A stretch of DNA of 28,098 bases from the NCBI GenBank assembly GCA_040902705.1, contig JBBDWT010000104.1:1-28098 (forward strand). Direction: 5' to 3'. Shown here piece after piece: positions 1 through 6,769 of this stretch. Positions within the stretch are counted from its first letter, which is position 1, and every line of letters starts with the position of its first letter. This DNA comes from DATBSK01 sp040902705 (lineage in GTDB: Bacteria > Actinomycetota > Acidimicrobiia > IMCC26256 > PALSA-555). A program made the position numbers and the translations under genes. The notes under the pieces were generated by a model. The model did not search any database. It had not been told where the DNA came from and saw only the letters and a program-made list of their open reading frames with translations.

Positions 1-84
1 GGCCGCCGCGCGTGCAGCGAGCACGGATGCGTAGCCCACCGTCGTAGGGCGGGTCAGGCAATGCAGGCGGGGCGGTGCCGGCGA
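1..84. other. window edge, no gene recognised
   Basis: I see no open frame with a recognisable motif, no hairpin and no repeat here. The segment lies downstream of the minus-strand gene that ends at 85. Confidence 0.3.
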
Positions 85-300
85 TCAGGCCTCCGGCCGC
101 CCGGGTTCGAGCTCCTCGACGCACTTGGCGGCCCGCCGCTGTCGGGTCTCCGGCTGCGAGGCGTCGTCGACGTAGTTCGCCCACTCCCGCTGGTGCGAGG
201 GTGCGAGCTCGTCGAAGGCGGCGCTCGCCTCGGGAGCGGCCGCGAACGCGATGACGAGCTCGTCGGGGATCTCGATGCCCTTGTCGGTGTGCTCCGGCAT
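85..300 (-). CDS. short YdeI/OmpD-associated-like protein
   Basis: This frame encodes 71 residues from the ATG at 300. It has the C-terminal signature of the YdeI/OmpD-associated (bacteriocin-protection) family: 'IPDELVIAFAAAPEA' followed by 'FDELAPSHQREWANYV' and 'QPETRQRRAAKCVEEL'. In the family this helical segment usually follows a DUF1905-type domain of about 80-100 residues, which is absent here, so the gene is either a stand-alone C-terminal domain or a truncated member. The molecular role of the family is poorly known. A longer in-frame start at 366 exists but would overlap the upstream small gene and adds Arg-rich, non-conserved sequence, so I prefer 300. There is no clear Shine-Dalgarno sequence. 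The family assignment comes from motif recall only. Confidence 0.65.
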   Translation of the reverse strand: MPEHTDKGIEIPDELVIAFAAAPEASAAFDELAPSHQREWANYVDDASQPETRQRRAAKCVEELEPGRPEA

Positions 301-317
301 GTGACGAGCGTCGCGCG

Positions 318-482
318 TCAGCGACCGACGGCGCGCTCGAGCTCGTGCTTGCTCATCCTCGACCACCCGCGGACCCCCTTCTTGCGGGCCTCCTCGCAGA
401 GCTGCTCGAAGGCCCGGGCCGCGATCTCCTCGGCGTCGGCGTCGTCGTAGCCGCGGTCCCCGAGGCTGTCCTTGATGTGCAC
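318..482 (-). CDS. small SAP/Rho-N-like helical protein, hypothetical
   Basis: A 54-residue frame starts at GTG 482 and ends at TGA 318-320. It reads 'VHIKDSLGDRGYDDADAEEI', then a helical middle, and ends 'RGWSRMSKHELERAVGR'. The 'M(S/T)K.EL..A' ending resembles the small SAP/Rho-N-terminal-like helix-turn-helix found in short actinobacterial and haloarchaeal proteins. I cannot assign a function. An in-frame TAG lies 29 codons upstream of GTG 482, and no ATG or GTG occurs between them, so GTG 482 is the best start. It lies 17 bp upstream of the YdeI-like gene on the same strand and is divergent from the tRNA. It was missed in one frame analysis because it has no ATG start. Confidence 0.5.
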   Translation of the reverse strand: MHIKDSLGDRGYDDADAEEIAARAFEQLCEEARKKGVRGWSRMSKHELERAVGR

Positions 483-525
483 CCCGGTGCTCGGCCGGTC
501 ATGCGAGATCGTCAGGACCCCGCGC

Positions 526-531
526 TATTCT
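526..531 (+). promoter_or_regulatory. putative -10 box of the tRNA-Gly gene
   Basis: TATTCT lies 11 nt before the first base of the tRNA, the expected spacing for a -10 element with a short 5' leader. A weak GTCAGG sits roughly 15-17 bp further upstream and could act as the -35. Confidence 0.45.
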
Positions 532-542
532 CGATGCCTCAC

Positions 543-618
543 GCGGACGTGGCTCAGTTGGTAGAGCATCACCTTGCCAAGGTGAGGGTCGCGGGTTCGA
601 ATCCCGTCGTCCGCTCCA
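543..618 (+). tRNA. tRNA-Gly (GCC anticodon)
   Basis: The 7-bp acceptor stem is perfect: GCGGACG at 543-549 pairs with CGTCCGC at 608-614. The anticodon stem TCACC/GGTGA encloses the loop TTGCCAA, giving anticodon GCC and so glycine. The T arm carries the standard GGTTCGAATCC. T615 is the discriminator base, and CCA is encoded at 616-618. The 3' half is the integration target of the adjacent element, and the element restores the tRNA sequence exactly, so the tRNA stays functional. Confidence 0.97.
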
Positions 619-620
619 AG
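574..620 (+). repeat. att site copy 1 (tRNA-proximal)
   Basis: This 47-bp segment runs from the anticodon loop of tRNA-Gly to 2 bp past the encoded CCA. It is identical to 5050-5096. The two copies first differ at 573/5049 on the left and 621/5097 on the right. Confidence 0.9.
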
Positions 621-674
621 CTTCCGGTGTGAGACAAGGCCTCTAGCGCAACGTCCCGAATTGCACGGGTGGAA

Positions 675-707
675 GTTGCCCATCACTTGCCCATGACTTG
701 CCCATCA
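675..707 (+). repeat. three tandem 11-bp TTGCCCAT repeats, putative arm-type integrase sites
   Basis: The three abutting units are GTTGCCCATCA, CTTGCCCATGA and CTTGCCCATCA, in register with one helical turn. They lie between the att site and the integrase gene. The same array precedes the second integrase at 5151-5183. Arm-type binding sites of tyrosine integrases are short direct repeats placed like this, and autorepression of int is an alternative role. Confidence 0.65.
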
Positions 708-738
708 AGTCGTCCTCACGCGTGACGATGACCGCGCC

Positions 739-1878
739 GTGGCGGGTGGGTCGATGCGGCAGCGGGGGAGCGGCTCCTGGGAGCTGCGCGTCTACCTCGG
801 TACCGACGTTGAGACTGGCAAGCGTCGCTACGCCACCCGGACGGTGCGCGGCTCGAAGCGCGCCGCGCACCACGCGTTGGCAGAGCTTGTCGACGACGCG
901 GCGAACGCACCACGCGCGGGAGCCCGATCGACGCTGGAAGCACTTCTCGCTGAATGGATCGCGGCCGCAGCGCCGAACTGGTCGGCGAGCACGATTCGCC
1001 AGGTCGAGAGCGTCGTACGGCGCCACCTCGTACCGAACCTCGGTCGCATCGTCGTCGGTGAGCTGACGACCGCGCAGATCGACGCCTTCTATGGCCACCT
1101 CCGGCGCGACGGTCTCTCGGCTGGGACGGTGCGACGGATCCACGGTGTGCTGCACGCGGCGCTGGCGCAGGCCCAGCGCTGGGAGTGGATCTGGATCAAC
1201 CCGGCGGCGCACGCCAGCCCTCCGACCCATGTCCCGAACGAACTCCATCCACCGAGCCCGGCGGATGTCACGCTCCTCATCGACAAGGCCGCCGCCGCCG
1301 ATCCAGCGTTTGGCGCGTTCCTCAGACTCGCGGCATCTACGGGGGCTCGGCGCAGCCAGCTCCTCGCGCTGCGCTGGAAGGACGTCGACCTCGTGCGTCA
1401 ACGAATCAGCTTCACCCGGGCGCTCGTCGAAGGACCGAAGGGCCCGGTCCTCGCCCCCACCAAGACACGGCGCGCGTACCAAGTCAGCCTCGACGCCGAG
1501 AGTGCAGCCGTGCTCGCTGACCATCGCGCGTGCACCCGCGCGTCAGATGATGCGTTCGTGTTCTCACGCAATGCCGACGGCGTCACTCCCTGGAAGCCGA
1601 ACTGGGTCACGACAGCCTTCATCCGTCTTCGCCGTCATGCCGGCATCCCGCATTGCAGACTTCACGACCTTCGGCACTTCATGGCCACCGAGATGCTCGC
1701 GGCTGGCGTCGCGATTCCGATCGTGGCCGCACGGCTGTCGCATGCTCGGGCGTCGACGACGCTCAACGTCTACGCCCACGTAGTGCCGGGCGGTGACCGC
1801 AATGCGGCTGAGCAGATCAGCGCACTCCTCCGCGACGCGCGGGGCCTTCCCTCCTCGTCACGGCTCGAGTATCAGTAG
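739..1878 (+). CDS. site-specific tyrosine recombinase/integrase
   Basis: This 379-residue phage-type integrase probably catalyses integration and excision of the surrounding element at tRNA-Gly. An N-terminal arm-binding region (about 1-60, 'MRQRGSGSWELRVYLG') is followed by a SAM-like core-binding domain (about 63-155, 'TLEALLAEWIAAAAPNW') and a C-terminal catalytic domain. Visible active-site residues are Arg204/205 in 'TGARRSQLLALRW', the box 'HDLRH' (His309, Arg312), His335 in 'LSHARAS' and the nucleophile Tyr345 in 'LNVYAHV'. The start is GTG 739. ATG 754 is an equally plausible start because many relatives begin 'MRQRG'. The 3' end overlaps the convergent gene at 1858 by 21 bp. The copy looks intact and probably active. 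Confidence 0.95.
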   Translation: MAGGSMRQRGSGSWELRVYLGTDVETGKRRYATRTVRGSKRAAHHALAELVDDAANAPRAGARSTLEALLAEWIAAAAPNWSASTIRQVESVVRRHLVPNLGRIVVGELTTAQIDAFYGHLRRDGLSAGTVRRIHGVLHAALAQAQRWEWIWINPAAHASPPTHVPNELHPPSPADVTLLIDKAAAADPAFGAFLRLAASTGARRSQLLALRWKDVDLVRQRISFTRALVEGPKGPVLAPTKTRRAYQVSLDAESAAVLADHRACTRASDDAFVFSRNADGVTPWKPNWVTTAFIRLRRHAGIPHCRLHDLRHFMATEMLAAGVAIPIVAARLSHARASTTLNVYAHVVPGGDRNAAEQISALLRDARGLPSSSRLEYQ

Positions 1879-2250
1879 TGCTTCGTCGGGTTGGTCAACG
1901 ACCCAAGCCTCGAGCGCCTGAGCCATACCGTGCGGAAGACCAAAATCGCCGGTGGGTTGCTGAGACGCGTCGTGCGCTTCAGACCCGATCGCGTCGGTGT
2001 GGACCCAGCTCTCCTGCCACACCGCGTCGAACGTCTTGATTCCAACGCCCTTAGCCAGCAATTCGCCGGTTTCGGCGTCGGTGATCTCCCACGACCCGTC
2101 GCTATTTGTTTGCTCGCCATCGACCACGCGGTAGCCCTCGACACGGTCGCGGAGCTCTCTGGCCCGCTCGCGTTGATCGAGCTCGCGATGCCACATGAGC
2201 CAGGCGACCACGAGCTTGCGCACCCCGTTGCCAATCTCGCCGTCTTCCAT
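1858..2250 (-). CDS. hypothetical protein of the integrative element
   Basis: The frame encodes 130 residues from ATG 2250, which has a purine-rich AAAGGGCGGTGG upstream. I do not recognise a domain. The protein is acidic and Trp-rich, with 'WLMWHRELDQRERARELRDR', then 'GSWEITDAETGELLAKGVGI' and 'DAVWQESWVHTDAIGSEAH'. Its balanced amino-acid composition, unlike the Arg/Pro-rich shadow frames, supports real coding. It is divergent from the antitoxin gene and shares a 45-bp promoter region with it, and it converges on the integrase. A longer start at 2307 would run through the antitoxin operator and start codon, so I reject it. The role is unknown. Confidence 0.65.
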   Translation of the reverse strand: MEDGEIGNGVRKLVVAWLMWHRELDQRERARELRDRVEGYRVVDGEQTNSDGSWEITDAETGELLAKGVGIKTFDAVWQESWVHTDAIGSEAHDASQQPTGDFGLPHGMAQALEAWVVDQPDEALLILEP

Positions 2251-2273
2251 TCCACCGCCCTTTCGCAGGGCAC

Positions 2274-2287
2274 GATATCGCGATATC
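2274..2287. promoter_or_regulatory. perfect 14-bp palindrome, putative antitoxin operator
   Basis: GATATCGCGATATC is self-complementary over all 14 bp and ends 8 bp before the antitoxin start codon. Ribbon-helix-helix antitoxins normally autorepress by binding such palindromes. It also lies between the divergent starts at 2250 and 2296, so it could control both. Confidence 0.6.
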
Positions 2288-2295
2288 ATGGTTTC

Positions 2296-2505
2296 ATGGC
2301 AAAGCAAACCACGGTCCGACTGCCCGACGAGCTCGCGAACGAGGCTGAGGCCGTAGCGCGAGTCAAGGGCACCAGCGTGAACGCGCTGATCATCGAATCG
2401 CTGGCCGCCGAGATCGAACGAGTCCGCGCCGACAAGGACTTCACGTCACGCGCGCGCGAACTACTAAAGCGCGACAAGGAGCTGCTCGACCGGCTCGCGC
2501 AGTGA
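2296..2505 (+). CDS. ribbon-helix-helix antitoxin (Arc/CopG/MetJ-like)
   Basis: This 69-residue protein opens with 'MAKQTTVRLPDELANEAEAV', the beta-strand and first helix of an RHH DNA-binding domain, then 'GTSVNALIIESLAAEIERVR' and a charged C-terminal helix expected to bind the toxin. It is the usual partner of a Doc/Fic-type toxin, and the next gene is exactly that, starting at a GTGA overlap (2502-2505). The antitoxin probably represses its own operon through the palindrome just upstream. ATG 2296 was chosen because the RHH strand begins there and the operator would otherwise be inside the gene. The antitoxin frame is intact although the toxin is broken. Confidence 0.85.
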   Translation: MAKQTTVRLPDELANEAEAVARVKGTSVNALIIESLAAEIERVRADKDFTSRARELLKRDKELLDRLAQ

Positions 2506-2899
2506 CGCGGTACTTGACGCTCGCCGAGTACTTCTGGCTCGCGGAACAAGTGACCGGCGTTGACTCCGCCGTCCTGGTCAAGGCGGCGCGGGTCGAATTT
2601 GCAGACTCGGCCCTCTATGCCCCTGCTGCCGGCTTCGGCGATCAAGACTTCTATCCAGACACGTTCGACAAGGCTGCGGTCCTCACCTGTCGACTGTCTT
2701 GGATCATCCGCTCCTGGACGGCAACAAGCGAGCTGCGTGGGCAGCGCTCGTGATGTTCGTTGACCTCAACGGCGGACGCTGGGATCCTGACCCGCCCAAC
2801 GTCGATGATGCCGAGGCGGCGATGCTGGCAGTGGCAGCACACGAAGTCGACGAGGCTTGGTTCGCCGACTGGATCCGAGCGCGCGTGCGCTTCGATTGA
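2502..2899 (+). pseudogene. Doc-type Fic toxin, frameshifted
   Basis: The first frame (GTG 2502) reads as a Doc family protein, 'MTRYLTLAEYFWLAEQVTGV' through 'DFYPDTFDKAAVLTCRLSW', then goes out of frame. The Fic catalytic motif 'HPLLDGNKR' and the remainder 'AAWAALVMFVDLNGG...VDEAWFADWIRARVRFD' continue in another frame from 2705 to TGA 2899. The junction at 2700-2707 is one base short of what an Asn codon before the His would need (TGG-A-T-CAT), so a single-base deletion near 2703 explains it. Doc toxins modify elongation factor Tu. As sequenced, the product would end after 83 residues without its active site. A sequencing error is possible. Confidence 0.85.
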
Positions 2900-2930
2900 T
2901 CCATCGACGACTGCGCTAACGGCGTTTGCG

Positions 2931-4169
2931 TCACGACCTCGGGACGAGGATGAGGGGCAGCTCGACGAGGCGTCGGATCATGAGGCTTCGGTGATGACGA
3001 AGCGGAGTGCTCGCGGGGTCGACCGCAAACGATTTCGTCCGCGCGAGGAGCTGCTCGAACGCGACCTTTGCTTCGACTCGTGCGAGGGGTGCGCCGACGC
3101 AGAGGTGGATGCCCCAGCCGAACCCGACGTGCTGGCGTGGGTTCGGCCGCTCGAGATCGATGGCTTCGGGGGATGGGAACGCGTCGGGGTCGCGGTTGGC
3201 TGCCGGCCAGACCAGCACGACGCTCGAGCCGGCGGGTATCTCGATGTTGCCGAGCTCGGTGTCGGAGAGGACCTGGCGGTAGTGACCTCGAAACGGCGGG
3301 TCGATTCGACAGGCTTCCTCCACAAACGCGGGGATGCGCTCGGGTTCGTGCCGCAACCGCTCTTGAAGTTCGGGACGCTGGGCGAGGATCCGCACGCCGG
3401 TACCGGTGAGGCTCGTCGTCGACTCACCGCCCGCCGAGACCAACAGGAAGAACATCGCGAACGCTTCTTCGTCGGCGAGTTCACCCGCATCGACCGCTTG
3501 GGCACAGACACCGATCAACGTCTCGAGGTCGTACGCGTGTAACTCACGCGCTTCGAGGTACGCGTCCACCACGGGTCCGACGTCCATGATCGGTTGGCCC
3601 AGCTCTGTGAGCCGTTCCTCGGAGACGAAGCCGCCGATCGCCTCGACCGACGCGTAACCCTGCTCCTTGAGCCGGGGCGCCTGGTCGTCAGGCAGTCCAA
3701 GGATGCGAGCCACCATGATCATCGGCAGCGGTTCGGCGAGCTGGCTCATCCACTCGATCCGACCGTCGGGCAGAGCGGTGTCGAGCACGCCATCGACGAG
3801 CTCTCGGAACTCGGGCTCCATCTCCTGCATCGACGTCGTCGACAGGCGGCGCGCGATGACCTTGCGTTGCCGGGTGTGATCCGGCGGATCGGCCGCAGCA
3901 AGCACGGCACCCGCTGCCGCCGCTTCGTCCGCGCCGGGAAACACGCTTTGGAGCCCAGGTGCGCCGTCGTTCGCCCCATGGTGCAGAAACTTCGTGCTCA
4001 CGCTGGAAAACACCGCCGGCTGCCCCACGACTTCGTGGATCAGGTCCATGCGGGTGACAAGGAACGTGCCGGTACCCGCGATCTCATGGACAGGCTTGTT
4101 GGCTCGGAGCCGCGCGAAGTAGTCGTGCGGGTCCTCGACCACGTCGGGATCGAACAGCGGATCGGCCAA
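2931..4169 (-). CDS. cytochrome P450 (element cargo)
   Basis: This 412-residue protein is a soluble bacterial class P450. It has the I-helix oxygen-binding motif 'SAGGESTT', the ExxR pair in 'EEACRIDPP', and the heme-binding loop 'FGWGIHLCVGAPLAR' with the axial Cys at about residue 357. The substrate is unknown; the family hydroxylates small hydrophobic molecules and needs a ferredoxin and a reductase, neither of which is encoded nearby. The start is TTG 4169, supported by a strong AGGAGG about 8 nt upstream. It is transcribed away from the TetR gene across a 63-bp shared region, so it is probably the regulator's target. Confidence 0.93.
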   Translation of the reverse strand: MADPLFDPDVVEDPHDYFARLRANKPVHEIAGTGTFLVTRMDLIHEVVGQPAVFSSVSTKFLHHGANDGAPGLQSVFPGADEAAAAGAVLAAADPPDHTRQRKVIARRLSTTSMQEMEPEFRELVDGVLDTALPDGRIEWMSQLAEPLPMIMVARILGLPDDQAPRLKEQGYASVEAIGGFVSEERLTELGQPIMDVGPVVDAYLEARELHAYDLETLIGVCAQAVDAGELADEEAFAMFFLLVSAGGESTTSLTGTGVRILAQRPELQERLRHEPERIPAFVEEACRIDPPFRGHYRQVLSDTELGNIEIPAGSSVVLVWPAANRDPDAFPSPEAIDLERPNPRQHVGFGWGIHLCVGAPLARVEAKVAFEQLLARTKSFAVDPASTPLRHHRSLMIRRLVELPLILVPRS

Positions 4170-4212
4170 AGGGGGAGCCTCCTTGCTCGACGAGCGCTAC
4201 CCGGCCCAAGAG

Positions 4213-4233
4213 TTTTCGTAAGGTATACGGAAA
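4213..4233. promoter_or_regulatory. inverted repeat in the P450/TetR intergenic region, putative TetR operator
   Basis: TTTTCGTA and TACGGAAA form 8-bp arms (7 of 8 complementary) around a 5-bp centre. The repeat touches the TetR start codon and lies 44 bp from the P450 start. TetR dimers bind this kind of palindrome, so the regulator could repress both divergent genes. Confidence 0.55.
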
Positions 4234-4874
4234 TGAGCACTCCTGCCAAACGCGCCGACCCCGTGGCTAAGCGTCGAGGGCGCCCGCCGACCATCACGCG
4301 CGCCGACGTCGTGAGCGCAGCGCTCCGGCTCGGACGACAGGTCGGCCTGGATCGCTTCACCATCGCCCAGCTCGCCGACGAGCTTGGCGTCGCGCCGATG
4401 ACGCCGTACCACTACGTCACCAGCCGGAGTGAGTTAGTGCAGCTCGTTGTCGAGGAGCTCTTGGGTCGGATCGAGATCCCGGGGCCTGAGACTGGCCCGT
4501 GGGACGTCCGACTCAAGGTGCTCGAGGCGAACGCTCGCCGTGAGCTCGGCGGCATACCGGGCGTTCCCACTGGGATGAGCCCAGAGGCATCCGACGCGTC
4601 GCAGCGACTCGCGGAGGGTGTGTTCACGATTCTTGCCGACGCCGGCTTTGACGAAGAAACCGCGCTCCTTGCATACGGGGCGCTCTTCACCTACATGATC
4701 GGGCAGCTCGACTTGGATGTCGCCGCCAATCGAGGCGCTGGCACGAACGAGGCGTCGCGGTTCGCTGCGCTCATGGACCGCACGGTTGATCGGCGGCCGA
4801 CATCCGACGACATCTTCGACTTTGGTTTCGGCTTGCTGCTCGTTGGGTTGCACGAAGTTCTTCGCGACGGCTGA
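4233..4874 (+). CDS. TetR family transcriptional regulator
   Basis: This is a 213-residue TetR-type repressor. The N-terminal DNA-binding domain spans about 18-70: 'RRGRPPTITRADVVSAALRL', then the helix-turn-helix 'FTIAQLADELGVAPMTPYHYV'. The C-terminal ligand-binding part is divergent and helical (TetR_C type, 'GFDEETALLAYGALFTYMIG'). ATG 4233 was chosen because it leaves a promoter with the P450 gene, whereas the longer frame runs antisense through the P450. It is the last gene before the right att site. The likely ligand is the P450 substrate or product, which is inferred from the divergent arrangement only. Confidence 0.92.
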   Translation: MSTPAKRADPVAKRRGRPPTITRADVVSAALRLGRQVGLDRFTIAQLADELGVAPMTPYHYVTSRSELVQLVVEELLGRIEIPGPETGPWDVRLKVLEANARRELGGIPGVPTGMSPEASDASQRLAEGVFTILADAGFDEETALLAYGALFTYMIGQLDLDVAANRGAGTNEASRFAALMDRTVDRRPTSDDIFDFGFGLLLVGLHEVLRDG

Positions 4875-4924
4875 CAAGGCATCGCAGATCCGCGACCAAA
4901 GGCGCGGCGGTACCGAACAACATC

Positions 4925-4984
4925 TGTCCATCCGCTTGTCCATCTACTCGCGTGCAAAGCATGGACTGGATGGACGTAATGGAC
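4925..4984. repeat. cluster of GTCCAT / ATGGAC motifs near the right att site
   Basis: Two direct TGTCCATC copies (4925-4932 and 4937-4944, 12 bp apart) are followed by three inverted ATGGAC copies (4961-4966, 4970-4975, 4979-4984, each 9 bp apart). The stretch 4875-5049 has no gene. Its position just inside the right att copy suggests a second set of integrase or excisionase sites. Confidence 0.45.
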
Positions 4985-5049
4985 TACAAAGACGTTGCCT
5001 ACCAACACAACAACACGCGGTGGACGCGACGAGACGGGTCCCGCCTCCT

Positions 5050-5096
5050 TTGCCAAGGTGAGGGTCGCGGGTTCGAATCCCGTCGTCCGCTCCAAG
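5050..5096 (+). repeat. att site copy 2 (tRNA-Gly 3'-end duplication)
   Basis: This is the exact 47-bp copy of 574-620. The 5' half of a tRNA is missing, so it is an att duplication and not a tRNA gene. The sequence changes immediately on both sides. Confidence 0.9.
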
Positions 5097-5150
5097 AAGT
5101 GCTTGCGGTGCAAGGTCAGCAGGGCGACGCCCCGAATCCCACGGGTGGAA

Positions 5151-5183
5151 CTTGCCCATCAATTGCCCATGACTTGCCCATCA
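5151..5183 (+). repeat. second array of three 11-bp TTGCCCAT repeats
   Basis: The units are CTTGCCCATCA, ATTGCCCATGA and CTTGCCCATCA. Position, spacing and order match the array before the first integrase. The surrounding 60 bp up to the integrase start are also clearly related. Confidence 0.65.
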
Positions 5184-5214
5184 AGTCAGCGACGAGCGTG
5201 ACGATGACCGCGGC

Positions 5215-5968
5215 GTGGCCGGCGGGTCGATGCGCCAGCGGGGGAGTGGCTCCTGGGAATTGCGCGTCTACCTCGGCGTCGACCGCGACACCGGCACGCG
5301 CCGCTACGCCACCCGCACCGTGCACGGCTCGGCGCGTCACGCACGCCAGGCGCTGAACGAGTTCGCGGCCGACGTCGCCCGCGGGCCTCGCGTGGGGGCT
5401 CGCGCCACGGTCGAGGTGGTGCTGCGAGCGTGGTTCGCGGCCGCGTCTCCGAACTGGGCGCCGAGCACGGTGCGCCAGGTCGAGAGCGTGCTGCGCCGAC
5501 ACCTGCTCCCGAGCCTCGGGGGCGTCAGCGTGCTCGACCTGCGCGCCGCCGACGTCGACGCCTTCTACGCCGACCTCCGCGTGCGGGGGCTCTCGCCCGG
5601 CACGGTGCGTCGCATCCACGGCGTGCTGCACTCCGCGCTGGCCCAGGCGCAACGCTGGCAGTGGATCGTCAACAACCCGGCCGCGCACACGAGCCCACCA
5701 CGACACGCACCCAACGAGATCCGACCACCGACCCCCGCGGACGTCGCGCTGCTCATCGCCAAGGCGACCGCCTCCGATCCGTCACTCGGCGTCTACGTGC
5801 GCCTGGCCGCGTGCACCGGCGCCCGCCGCAGCCAGCTCCTCGCGTTGCGCTGGAAGGACATCGATCTCGCCCGTGCCCGCATCAGCTTCACCCGCGCTCT
5901 CGTCGAGGGGCTCCACGGCCCGGTGCTCGCGCCGACCAAGACGCACGTTGCTCCGCGACGTCGAGTGA
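5215..5968 (+). pseudogene. tyrosine integrase remnant with internal deletion
   Basis: From GTG 5215 the frame is closely related to the intact integrase at 739, through 'TGARRSQLLALRWKDIDLAR' to 'GPVLAPTKT'. Just after this (about 5943) the similarity stops. The words 'LLRDVE' plus TGA appear in another frame at 5948-5968, matching the 'LLRDARG' near the C-terminus of the intact copy. About 119 codons, carrying the HxxR box, second His and Tyr nucleophile, are therefore missing and the junction is out of frame. Read on, the frame would continue to TGA 6180 with unrelated residues. The product cannot be an active recombinase. It marks an older tandem insertion. Confidence 0.85.
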
Positions 5969-6175
5969 CAGAACGCAACGACGTCAGTTCACCGAAGCCC
6001 CCTGACCACCACCTCCAGCACATCAACACCCAGATCGGCGTCTCGAGTCGACCGGCCGCGGCGCGCTGGGCATCCGAGCACGCCTCCGACCGAGTGACGG
6101 AGGCGGCGACGACGGCGCACGCCTCGGCAGGTTGTCACCGGACGCGTCGCCACTGGAGACCAACCTCCAAGGTGG
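5969..6175. other. non-coding remnant between integrase pseudogene and cassette A
   Basis: I find no gene and no third att copy here. The one structure is a perfect 8-bp stem, CGCCTCCG at 6081-6088 with CGGAGGCG at 6098-6105 and a 9-nt loop. It lacks a T tract, so a terminator role is only possible. Confidence 0.4.
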
Positions 6176-6191
6176 TTTAGTATCTACTAAA
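6176..6191. promoter_or_regulatory. ArsR-type operator of cassette A
   Basis: TTTAGTATCTACTAAA is a perfect palindrome with 7-bp arms around TC. TAGTAT inside it can serve as the -10 element, so bound repressor would block the promoter. It lies 29 bp before the first gene of the operon that encodes an ArsR regulator. A related palindrome sits at the second ArsR gene (9259-9274). Confidence 0.65.
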
Positions 6192-6220
6192 TCAAGTGGA
6201 ACCTACATCTGGAGGTGGCG

Positions 6221-6769
6221 ATGAGCGACGATCCGGTGGCGTTGTACCGGCGCGCGGCGGACGGGGCTGGGGCGGTCATGGACGCGGTCACCGCCGCCCA
6301 GCTCTCGGGGCCGACGCCGTGTACCGAATGGACGGTGCAGGACCTGATCGACCACATGGTGGGCAGCACCGACTACCTGGTGGCGGCGCTCGTGGGGGCG
6401 ACACCGACGCCGCGTTCGGGCGCGACCGCAGCTGACTTCCACGCCGGAGCGTCGGCCGTACGGGACGGCCTCGGTGAGATCGGAGCGTTGGATCGCATGT
6501 GCATGTCGCCTCTCGGGTTCGAGTGGTCGCTCGGTCAAGCGACGGCCGGAACGTTCATGGATACGTTGCTGCACACCTGGGACCTGGCGTCGGCAACAGG
6601 CCAGGACGCGACGATGGACCCGGAGCTCGTCGACGCGTGCATCGTGATGTTCCTGCCCGACATGCCCGAGCGGGGCCGAGCGGGGGGCATCGTGGGTGCC
6701 GAAGTGCGCGTGCCTGCGGACGCGTCGCCGCAGACGCGGCTGCTCGGGGCGATGGGCCGACGCGGGTGA
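6221..6769 (+). CDS. MDMPI/TIGR03086-family (DinB-like) protein, cassette A
   Basis: This 182-residue protein belongs to the mycothiol-dependent maleylpyruvate isomerase N-terminal family, a DinB/YfiT four-helix bundle. Family marks are 'PTPCTEWTVQDLIDHMVG' with a metal-ligand His, and 'HTWDLASATGQD' with the second metal-binding region. Such proteins bind a divalent metal and are thought to act on thiol conjugates, with mycothiol as thiol in actinobacteria. The true substrate is unknown. ATG 6221 is chosen over the in-frame GTG 6215 because GGAGG at 6211-6215 is an ideal ribosome-binding site. It is the first gene of an operon of four whose stop and start codons overlap. Confidence 0.88.
   Translation: MSDDPVALYRRAADGAGAVMDAVTAAQLSGPTPCTEWTVQDLIDHMVGSTDYLVAALVGATPTPRSGATAADFHAGASAVRDGLGEIGALDRMCMSPLGFEWSLGQATAGTFMDTLLHTWDLASATGQDATMDPELVDACIVMFLPDMPERGRAGGIVGAEVRVPADASPQTRLLGAMGRRG

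Larger units (their letters stand above)
574..5096 (+). mobile_element. compact integrative element at the tRNA-Gly 3' end (about 4.5 kb)
   Basis: Two identical 47-bp direct repeats, at 574-620 (the tRNA 3' half) and 5050-5096, bound the segment with a period of 4,476 bp. A tyrosine integrase gene starts just inside the tRNA-proximal end, the classic layout of a tRNA-targeting element. Cargo is a hypothetical gene, an RHH antitoxin with a frameshifted Doc toxin, a P450 and a TetR regulator. I see no replication, conjugation or excisionase gene, so it is either a minimal satellite-like element or a reduced remnant. A related broken integrase beyond 5096 implies tandem insertion at the same site. 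Confidence 0.85.

Noticed and set aside
643..1524. 293-codon minus-strand frame opposite the first integrase
   Set aside because: Arg-rich composition, no motif, and fully antisense to a gene with all catalytic residues.
5037..5096. Second tRNA-Gly gene
   Set aside because: Only the 3' half is present; the acceptor 5' strand and D arm are missing. It is an att duplication.
5102..5114. CTTGC-GGT-GCAAG hairpin next to att copy 2 as part of the att site
   Set aside because: It is not present beside att copy 1 and is too short to assign.
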